Positions 6,177 through 11,434 of a stretch of DNA of 11,434 nucleotides are shown in pieces. Within the stretch, counting starts at the first letter, position 1, and the number at the start of each line of letters is the position of its first letter. The position numbers and the translations under genes were made by a program. Location: assembly GCA_020425835.1 (NCBI GenBank), contig JAGQRC010000044.1, forward strand, positions 1-11,434. The letters are read 5' to 3'. The notes under the pieces are model-generated. The model did not search any database and was not told where the DNA came from. It saw only the letters and a list, made by a program, of their open reading frames with translations. The DNA comes from Planctomycetota bacterium (GTDB lineage: Bacteria; Planctomycetota; UBA8108; UBA1146; JAJFFE01).

Positions 6177-7748
6177 TCAGCTCTTCTTCACGCGCTTGGT
6201 CCTGATGACCTCGCGCACCGTTCGGAGGAAGTCGCGCGTGTGGGAGCGGTTCACGATCCAGACGAGGCACGAGTAAGCGACGATGCCCACACCGGTCGAC
6301 GCGAACAGGATCTGCACGGCGGCTAGCGAGAGGCTGGTCTCCTTCGTGATCGGGATCTCGTGGTCGTGTGCGAGCGCCCAGGGCCGGAACGAGCTCTTGA
6401 AGAGCAGGACGACGCCGATCATGACGACCGCGGCGATCGCAGGCCGCACGACCGGTTCGATCGCGTCCCAGACGCCCAGGTGCAGATACTTGACGACGAT
6501 GCCGTAGGTGATCACCGTCGAGACGAGCATCGGGATCAGCACGCCATAGGCGACGCCGACGGGGCCGAACTGCCTGCCCAGGTACCAGACGAGCGGGAAG
6601 AGCAGCGCGTGATGGACGATCGACGAGTAGAGAAGGATCTTCGGCTTCCCGATCGCCTGGAGCACGGGGCCGGCGACCGATGACGTGGAGAGTGCCATGC
6701 CGTAGAAGGCGAGCACCTCGATGATCCCGGCGGCCGGACCGTACTCGGCGCGGAACACCGTGGCGATGAACTCCTCCGAGACGGCGACCAGTCCACAACC
6801 CATCGGGAGCGCGAGGATCGCGACGTGGGAGAGCGCCTTGCGGTAACCCCGGCGGAGGGCGTCGGTGTCCGACTGCCGCTGGGCGAGTGCCGGAAACGCG
6901 ATCGCGTTGACGACGAAGGCGATCTGCTTCGAAGGCATGTTGCAGACGTTGAACGCGCGGCCGTAGAGTCCGAGATCGACCATGCTGCGCAGCGTCCCGA
7001 GGAGCATGCGGTCGAAGATCCCGCCCACTGCTGAGAGCGCGGCGAATCCCCACATCCACTTTCCGAAGACGAACATCTCCGCGAGGTGCGGCCAGCTGAA
7101 CTGCCACTTCGGCCACCAGCCGGAGTAGCGGAACTTCAGGAGCATCTGGATGGTCTGCGAGCTGACCTGCGCCCAGACCACGCTCCACACCCCGTATCCG
7201 AGCAGGATCAAGCCGATCGCGAGCACCGCGAAGACGAGCGTGCCGATCACCTCGGCGAGCGCGGTCCAACCGAAGTCGAGCCGCTTCTGGAGGACGAGGG
7301 TCGGGGTCAGCGCCAGCCCATCGACGAGGAACAAGCAGAGCATGATCCGCAGCACTGTCGTCAGGTCATCGGTGGCGAACTTCGGGTTGTCCTGGAAGAA
7401 GCTCGCCAGCCACGGCGCGACTGCGAACGAGGCTGCGAAGATGAGTCCGTTGAGGAACGCGGTGAAGACGAACGTCGTGTCGCCCGCGAGTTGCTCGTCG
7501 TCGGGGTCCTTGGCCTGTCGCTGGATGAACGCCTGACCGAATCCCGACTGCCGGAAGGTCTGAAGGACGACCAGGATCACCATCGACGCGTCGACGACGG
7601 CGAACTCCGCGGGGACGATGAACCGCCCGAGGAGGATCATCACGAGGAAGCGGACGCCGCGCGTCACCGGGATCCACTTGAGACCCATGCGAACTTGACG
7701 CGAAGCGTGCGCGCGACCGATTTCGCTCGCGGCCGTCTCCGAGGTCAT
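6177..7748 (-). CDS. Polysaccharide/O-antigen flippase (Wzx-like, MOP superfamily)
   Basis: A 523-residue inner-membrane protein with many hydrophobic helices, roughly at 31-64, 91-118, 130-150, 163-195, 226-246, 270-290, 305-335, 340-362, 370-390, 393-420, 433-451 and 474-500. Length and helix count match the PST/Wzx group of the MOP exporters, which move lipid-linked sugar units across the cytoplasmic membrane. The early GRFIVPAEFAVVDASMV segment, the RQSGFGQAFIQR stretch and DLGLYGRAFNVCNMPSK at about 258-274 are typical of the Polysacc_synt_3-type family. The C-terminus is Arg/Lys-rich and cytoplasmic. The ATG overlaps the stop of the upstream methyltransferase as ATGA, with GAGG 7 nt before it, so translation is probably coupled. 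The transported glycan is not deducible here. Confidence 0.92.
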   Translation of the reverse strand: MTSETAASEIGRAHASRQVRMGLKWIPVTRGVRFLVMILLGRFIVPAEFAVVDASMVILVVLQTFRQSGFGQAFIQRQAKDPDDEQLAGDTTFVFTAFLNGLIFAASFAVAPWLASFFQDNPKFATDDLTTVLRIMLCLFLVDGLALTPTLVLQKRLDFGWTALAEVIGTLVFAVLAIGLILLGYGVWSVVWAQVSSQTIQMLLKFRYSGWWPKWQFSWPHLAEMFVFGKWMWGFAALSAVGGIFDRMLLGTLRSMVDLGLYGRAFNVCNMPSKQIAFVVNAIAFPALAQRQSDTDALRRGYRKALSHVAILALPMGCGLVAVSEEFIATVFRAEYGPAAGIIEVLAFYGMALSTSSVAGPVLQAIGKPKILLYSSIVHHALLFPLVWYLGRQFGPVGVAYGVLIPMLVSTVITYGIVVKYLHLGVWDAIEPVVRPAIAAVVMIGVVLLFKSSFRPWALAHDHEIPITKETSLSLAAVQILFASTGVGIVAYSCLVWIVNRSHTRDFLRTVREVIRTKRVKKS

Positions 7749-8950
7749 TGGATGGCCTCGACCGTTCCGCGATGCCCGAGGGCGGCGAGTTGGGACCGGA
7801 TCTCCTGGAGGTAGAGCGGGTTCATCGCGATGACCCTCTCGACGCCGATCTCCACGAGTCGTTCCGGAGAGATGATCGGGTGGCCGGTCCCCGAGACGTA
7901 CTTGCCCTGCTTCAGCGGATTGATGTCGACGACGCCTCGGATCGCGCCCGCCAACTCGGGGTCGCGCGCGAGAACGTTGAGGAAGGTCACCCCTTTGGAG
8001 CCCGCTCCCCAGATCGCGAGCCCTTCGTCACGCGCGGCGAGGTCGCGGAGCTGGGCGCTCCAGTACGCGGTCCGGTCGGCGTAGGTCCGGGAGAACGACT
8101 CCACGTAGCGGGCGAGCGCTTCGAGGTCCTGAGCATCCGCCTCGTCATCGCGGACCGGGTCGTCCTTCGCGGGAAGCTCCGCCGAGAGGAACTGACCGCC
8201 GAACACCTCCTGCACGTGCGGCTCGGCGCCGCGATCCCGGAAGAGGCGGCGCAAGGCGACGGGCACGAAGTAGCTGACGTGCTCGTAGATGATGTCCCAG
8301 ATCCCGAGATCGCGGAGCGTCCAGAGCCCGTTGGGAACCTCGAGGTAGACCGCGGTTGCGCGATCGACCGAGCTCCCTCTCTGGGCCGCTTCGAGGAGGA
8401 CCTGGATGAACGGCCCGGGCACGGGGATGTGCTCGAGCACATGCCGGGAAGCGATCAACCCGATGGGACCCTCGACCCGGCTGGCGTCGAAGTACTCCGA
8501 CCGCAGCTCGAACGGTCCACTGCTGCGTCGGCACAACTCCTCCGGCGTGCTCGGGTCGTATCCGATTCCACGATTGCGCCCCCCCGCGCAGACCAGCTCG
8601 AGGAACTCGCCGCGATGCGCGCCGACCTCGACGACGTCGATGCCGTGCAGGTCGTACTTGTCGATCAGGCGACCTGCGAGCATCTCGGCGAACGACTGGA
8701 ACCGGGGCGAGCAGTGCAGTGAGTTCTCGTAGCCCTCGACGTATTCGACCCGCGCCTCGTCGAACGCCGTGTTGTGGATCAGACCACAGCTCCGGCACCA
8801 GCCGAGGTGGATGTCCCCCCGCGTGGCGGCGCGCGCGCGCTCCTGCGTGTCGTGGAGCACGTTGCAGAAGACGGGCACGGACTCGAGCTCGAAGAAGACC
8901 TCGAGCTCGCGGACCTCATCGGCGGTGTCGCGGCAGATCGGGCAGAGCAT
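7745..8950 (-). CDS. Zinc-binding class I SAM-dependent sugar C-methyltransferase
   Basis: A 401-residue protein with the three-part architecture of TcaB9/TylCIII/NovU-type nucleotide-sugar C-methyltransferases. An N-terminal zinc site is formed by C3, C6, C52 and C55 (CPIC and CRSC). A Rossmann SAM-binding core has motif I VVEVGAHRGEFL at 106-117 and GYDP at 130-133, followed by HVLEHIP at 170-176. The family signature YEHVSYF at 222-228 carries the Glu/His/Tyr residues associated with catalysis. The C-terminal domain has IWGAGSKGVTFLN at 313-325 and DINPLKQGKYVSGTGHPI at 342-359. The expected reaction is C-methylation of a keto-deoxysugar nucleotide, giving a branched sugar for surface glycan. 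The ATG has GGAG 9 nt upstream. It is the first gene of a two-gene unit with the flippase. The exact sugar and methylated carbon are unknown, and no deoxysugar synthesis genes lie in the window. Confidence 0.93.
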   Translation of the reverse strand: MLCPICRDTADEVRELEVFFELESVPVFCNVLHDTQERARAATRGDIHLGWCRSCGLIHNTAFDEARVEYVEGYENSLHCSPRFQSFAEMLAGRLIDKYDLHGIDVVEVGAHRGEFLELVCAGGRNRGIGYDPSTPEELCRRSSGPFELRSEYFDASRVEGPIGLIASRHVLEHIPVPGPFIQVLLEAAQRGSSVDRATAVYLEVPNGLWTLRDLGIWDIIYEHVSYFVPVALRRLFRDRGAEPHVQEVFGGQFLSAELPAKDDPVRDDEADAQDLEALARYVESFSRTYADRTAYWSAQLRDLAARDEGLAIWGAGSKGVTFLNVLARDPELAGAIRGVVDINPLKQGKYVSGTGHPIISPERLVEIGVERVIAMNPLYLQEIRSQLAALGHRGTVEAIQ

Positions 8951-9339
8951 CGTCGGGTTCTCCGTGGGGGCTCAGTGGGAGAGAACGGGCGCGCACACTA
9001 CCGGAAGCGAGGTCGCGACACACCTCGGCAGGGCGGAACTCCCGTCGGCCGCGGGTCGGGACTCTCGACATCCATCGGCTCGCTCGCGGCCGTCCCCCAA
9101 CGGTACCGGGTAAACAGAGGTATCGTCGTCACTTATCGGAGCGTCCCCGATCGCCACCGAGATCCCCTCGACCCGGTGCTGTCCTCGTCCCCGGCGGTCG
9201 GTTATCGTGCACTTCCCAGGGGTGGGGATAGACGATGGTGTCATCCGTCTCGACGGAGCGGGCCGGCGTGGGTGTGTGCCACGCGCGGATCCGTCGGCGA
9301 CGATCTCGGGGGGCACCGAACAACGGGAGGACGCAGATC
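8951..9339. other. Divergent intergenic region (389 bp)
   Basis: This gap lies between the methyltransferase (minus) and the propeller-like dockerin-tailed gene (plus) and should contain promoters for both. The reading frame of the plus gene stays open back to an ATG at 9235, but that extension is Arg-rich (ARIRRRRSRG) and would bury the signal peptide, so it is treated as noncoding. An 8-bp palindrome CGGTACCG occurs near 9101. I find no convincing sigma-70 boxes, RNA gene or strong hairpin. Confidence 0.55.
9325..9330 (+). promoter_or_regulatory. Ribosome binding site fixing the start at 9340
   Basis: GGGAGG lies 9 nt before the ATG at 9340, which begins a standard signal peptide. This outweighs the in-frame upstream ATG at 9235. 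Confidence 0.65.
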
Positions 9340-10443
9340 ATGCGTCACGGTCTCTGGATCGTCTCCCTGGTTCTCGTCGGCTCCATACTTCCGTCGCTGC
9401 GCCTCGGTGCTTCGCTCGCACCGCTCGATGCCCAGATCATCGACTACTCGCAGCTCTGGATCGTGACCGATGTCGGCGAGGTGCGGGCCTATCCGCTCGA
9501 GCCCTTCGAGCCCACGACGTTCACCGTGTTCACGCCTCCTCAGTTTCCGGGGCATCCCGACGCCGTGGTGCGCGGCCTCGCCTGGACGATCGACCTGGAG
9601 CTCTTCTACGTCCTCGCCGAGCTCGACCCCGTCCCTTCGACGCCGCCGGGGAACGCCCATCTCTGCACGTGGGACCCGGAATCCGGTGCGGTTTCGATCA
9701 TCGGGGACACCTACGACGACCTGATCTGCCTCGCCCTCGACGGCACCGGGGCTCCGTTCGGTGTGTCCTACAGTGACGCCACCCTGCGCGGGATCGACGC
9801 CGCGACCGGATTCTCCTACCCGTACTGCGATCTGATCACTCCCGATGTGAAGCGGCACCTCGCCTTCGATCCGACGACGGCGTGGTTCGTCTACGCGGAG
9901 AAGTTCGATCCGAACTGGGTCGGCACGATCGACGATCCGTGGACCGGTCTCTGCGGCCTGGATTACCAGCTCATCGACCCGGCGTCGCCGAGCCCGTTCG
10001 TCGAAGCGATCGCCTTCTCGCCGGTCCACGACAATCTGCTCTGGCACACCGGGCTCGAGCTCGACGTCGTCGATCCGTCCACCGGTCAGCGCACGTTCCT
10101 CGCGGACTTCCCGCTGTTCGACTTCGTCATGACGACGGGACCGGCGATCCAGCTGGCGTCTCCGGCGTTGTTCCGACGGGGCGACACGAATGACGACGGC
10201 GCGCTGAACATCGCCGACGCGTCGACCCTGCTCGCCTACGTCGGAGGTTCGGGCTCGTTCCCGATCAACTGCCTCGACGCGTGCGACGCGAACGACGACG
10301 GATTGATCAACATCGCCGACCCGGTCCAGATCCTCAGCTATCTGTTCCTGACCGGGAGTTACTTCATGGCCGAGCCGAGCCCCGACTGCGGTCTCGACCC
10401 GACTCCCGATTCGCTGATCTGCGCCCAGTCGATCTGTCCCTAG
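9340..10443 (+). CDS. Exported propeller-like protein with dockerin-like C-terminus
   Basis: A 367-residue protein. Residues 1-31 form a signal peptide (MRHG, hydrophobic 5-20, likely cut after LDA at 31). Residues about 35-275 show repeated strand patterns such as VVRGLAWTIDLELFYVL, LICLALDGTGAPFGVS, RHLAFDPTTAWFVYA and VEAIAFSPVHDNLLWHT. Several are followed by a DP-x-(S/T)-G turn (WDPESGAV, IDAATGFS, VDPSTGQR). This is the look of a WD/PQQ-like beta-propeller, but I cannot place it in a named family. Residues 279-367 hold two dockerin-like loops (DTNDDGALNIAD, DANDDGLINIAD) and the Cys tail with DCGLDP, ending ICP. The tail is closely related to those of the two exported proteins at the left of the window. 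The TAG stop sits in the left arm of an inverted repeat. Binding partner and function are unknown. Confidence 0.9.
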   Translation: MRHGLWIVSLVLVGSILPSLRLGASLAPLDAQIIDYSQLWIVTDVGEVRAYPLEPFEPTTFTVFTPPQFPGHPDAVVRGLAWTIDLELFYVLAELDPVPSTPPGNAHLCTWDPESGAVSIIGDTYDDLICLALDGTGAPFGVSYSDATLRGIDAATGFSYPYCDLITPDVKRHLAFDPTTAWFVYAEKFDPNWVGTIDDPWTGLCGLDYQLIDPASPSPFVEAIAFSPVHDNLLWHTGLELDVVDPSTGQRTFLADFPLFDFVMTTGPAIQLASPALFRRGDTNDDGALNIADASTLLAYVGGSGSFPINCLDACDANDDGLINIADPVQILSYLFLTGSYFMAEPSPDCGLDPTPDSLICAQSICP

Positions 10444-10495
10444 TACCCCGTGCAGCAAGTTCGTACGAGAAGTCCAAACCGGGGCGGGGTACTAG
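10440..10495. repeat. Perfect 11-bp inverted repeat that includes a stop codon
   Basis: CTAGTACCCCG (10440-10450) and CGGGGTACTAG (10485-10495) are perfect complements around a 34-nt loop that itself contains the palindrome TCGTACGA (10461-10468). The TAG stop of the propeller-like gene is bases 2-4 of the left arm. It could be a terminator or 3' stem, or the trace of a small mobile or REP-like element; the A+T content of the loop and following bases is higher than that of nearby coding sequence. Confidence 0.6.
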
Positions 10496-10510
10496 CAGTC
10501 CGTTGAAAAC
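10492..10510 (+). mobile_element. Possible insertion-sequence end remnant
   Basis: The stretch CTAGCAGTCCGTTGAAAAC resembles, from memory, the CTAGCAGxCxGTTGAAAA-like ends and flanks of some bacterial insertion sequences. Its first four bases are the last four of the right arm of the inverted repeat. No transposase and no matching opposite end are visible in the window, so at most this is a solo end or relic. Confidence 0.2.
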
Positions 10511-10609
10511 TCATTCCGGCCGAGAGCCCGAGCTTCCTGCGCCCAGAACACCCGTCGAAACTCGAAGTATGAGCCAGGGTTTGAAGTCGAGGCTCCCCCG
10601 ACCCTTGCG

Positions 10610-10615
10610 TATATC
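10610..10615 (+). promoter_or_regulatory. Possible -10 box for the glycosyltransferase gene
   Basis: TATATC is a rare AT-rich hexamer in this spacer, 117 nt before the ATG at 10733. A TTGAAG at 10581-10586 is 23 nt upstream, too far for a standard sigma-70 promoter, so support is poor. Confidence 0.15.
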
Positions 10616-10732
10616 GGCCGCCGGAACGACCCGCCGCAGTCGCTCCTCCGATCCCCGCGTCGGGGGACCGACGTCGTTCGACCCCGCCCGGGTTTCGGTC
10701 GAGGCCCGAGGGAACCGTGCCGATCTCAGGGC

Positions 10733-11434
10733 ATGAGCAATAGACCGCTTCCCCCCCGACTGTCGGTGGTGGCCGTCGTCTGGAATGCGCGCGACGAGCT
10801 CGAGCCGTTCCTCGAGTCGGTCCTGGCCCAGGTCGACCCGGCGACGACGGAGATCGTGTTGGTCGACAACGGTTCGACCGACGGGAGCCGCGAGATCCTC
10901 AGGGAACGACCCGAGGTGGTGCTGATCGAGAACGATCGGAACTCGGGGTTCGGCGCGGGACTCAACCTCGGATGCGCCCACGCGACCAGTCCGCGTCTGC
11001 TCCTCTGCAATCCCGATCTCGAGTTCCGTCCCGGCGCGATCGACGCCCTCGTCGCGACACTCGATGCCGAGCCCGCGCTCGGCGGCGTCGGGCCGATCAT
11101 CCGGATCGAGGGTGGCGGGGTCTGTCCGCTCCTTCGAGGTCATCCGGGGATCACCTACGGATGGAGCTTCTTCACCGGCCTGATGGCGAAGTTCCCTCGG
11201 TCCCGCTGGATCAACGCTCACTTCGACCACGACCCCGCGCGTCGCTCGCATCGACAGCCGTGGCTCCACGGTTGTTGCGGCCTGTATCGTCGCGACGCGT
11301 TCAGGGCGATCGGTGGGTTCGACGAGCGGTTCTTCCTCTACTTCGAGGACTGTGACCTCGGACGAAGACTGACCGAGGCGGGATGGCGGCTCGCACTGGC
11401 TCCGGACGCCGAAGTCCAGCATCGCGAAGGAGGC
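10733..11434 (+). CDS. Family 2 glycosyltransferase (right-truncated)
   Basis: The first 234 residues of a GT-A fold glycosyltransferase, open to the window edge. Residues 11-18 form the first strand (SVVAVVWN), and LVDNGSTDGS at 43-52 is the nucleotide-binding motif. NDRNSGFGAGLNLG at 67-80 and LLCNPDLEF at 90-98 carry the Asp of the DxD-equivalent metal site. WLHGCCGLYRRDAF at 177-190 and GGFDERFFLYFEDCDLGRR at 194-212 give the acceptor-side motif and likely catalytic base. HREGG at 230-234 begins the HxxGxS motif. This set is typical of rhamnosyltransferase/WcaE-type GT2 enzymes that add sugars to lipid-linked glycan in the cytoplasm. The ATG has only a weak AGG just upstream, but no better in-frame start is visible. 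It likely belongs to the same glycan pathway as the methyltransferase and flippase. Probably 50-100 C-terminal residues are missing. Confidence 0.93.
   Translation, partial: MSNRPLPPRLSVVAVVWNARDELEPFLESVLAQVDPATTEIVLVDNGSTDGSREILRERPEVVLIENDRNSGFGAGLNLGCAHATSPRLLLCNPDLEFRPGAIDALVATLDAEPALGGVGPIIRIEGGGVCPLLRGHPGITYGWSFFTGLMAKFPRSRWINAHFDHDPARRSHRQPWLHGCCGLYRRDAFRAIGGFDERFFLYFEDCDLGRRLTEAGWRLALAPDAEVQHREGG

Noticed and set aside
4879..6276. 465-residue plus-strand ORF in another frame of the lipoprotein gene
   Set aside because: Ser/Arg/Thr-dominated shadow frame without an N-terminal signal or motifs; the lipobox and repeat motifs are in the other frame.
5905..7269. 454-residue minus-strand ORF overlapping the flippase in another frame
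   Set aside because: Arg/Asp/Leu-rich shadow frame; the hydrophobic helices are in the flippase frame.
7086..8722. Plus-strand ORFs opposite the flippase and methyltransferase
   Set aside because: Glu/Arg/Asp-rich antisense translations with no recognisable domain; the minus-strand proteins carry clear family motifs.
9037..9065. ECF-sigma-like GGAAC…GTC promoter
   Set aside because: The spacing is about 15 nt, which is off the usual 16-17, and such short GC-rich matches are expected by chance here.
9241..10458. 405-residue minus-strand ORF opposite the propeller-like gene
   Set aside because: Arg/Val/Glu-rich shadow; the plus-strand frame has the signal peptide and dockerin-like loops.
10511..11422. 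303-residue minus-strand ORF opposite the glycosyltransferase
   Set aside because: The plus strand encodes an unmistakable GT2 enzyme in a frame open to the window edge; the antisense ORF shows no motif.
1..11434. tRNA, rRNA, CRISPR array, transposase or defence genes
   Set aside because: None is visible in any intergenic gap or frame; the only mobile-element hint is the short IS-end-like sequence near 10500.

Overview
The window is GC-rich, uniformly high-GC3 bacterial DNA with divergent and convergent gene pairs. Three genes encode exported proteins that end in the same kind of C-terminal module: two dockerin/EF-hand-like calcium loops followed by a short cysteine-rich tail ending in Cys-Pro. 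From family knowledge, tails of this style (RGDxNxDG…NIADxVxxLxxLF…) are most familiar from Planctomycetota and some related deep-branching or metagenome-derived phyla. A planctomycete-like Gram-negative is therefore my best guess, but nothing here fixes the phylum.

Layout. (1) Positions 1-162 hold the 3' end of a plus-strand gene of unknown function; a hairpin separates it from the next, convergent gene. (2) Positions 281-2719 (minus) encode an 812-residue exported protein with 14 FG-GAP/VCBS-type calcium-loop repeats and the dockerin-like tail. (3) A 322-bp divergent spacer follows. (4) Positions 3042-4379 (plus) encode a 445-residue exported protein with two cohesin-like beta-sandwich segments and the same tail. 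(5) A hairpin-rich 207-bp spacer follows. (6) Positions 4587-6134 (plus) encode a 515-residue lipoprotein built from recurring aromatic-Pro-hydrophobic beta-strand motifs that I do not recognise as a named family. (7) Positions 8950 down to 6177 (minus) form a two-gene unit: a zinc-finger-type sugar C-methyltransferase, coupled by an ATGA overlap to a polysaccharide flippase. (8) A 389-bp divergent spacer follows. (9) Positions 9340-10443 (plus) encode a 367-residue exported propeller-like protein with the third dockerin-like tail. (10) A 289-bp spacer carries a perfect 11-bp inverted repeat that includes the stop codon of the preceding gene, and a sequence resembling an insertion-sequence end. 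(11) Positions 10733-11434 (plus) encode a family 2 glycosyltransferase cut by the right edge.

How the genes fit together. The methyltransferase, flippase and glycosyltransferase point to synthesis and export of a surface polysaccharide or O-antigen with a branched-chain (C-methyl) deoxysugar. The three exported proteins with shared tails, and the lipoprotein, would act in the periplasm, outer membrane or cell surface. Whether the tail is a sorting or anchoring signal, and whether it binds the cohesin-like domains of its neighbour, is the most interesting open question. No tRNA, rRNA, CRISPR array, intact transposase or defence system is visible.
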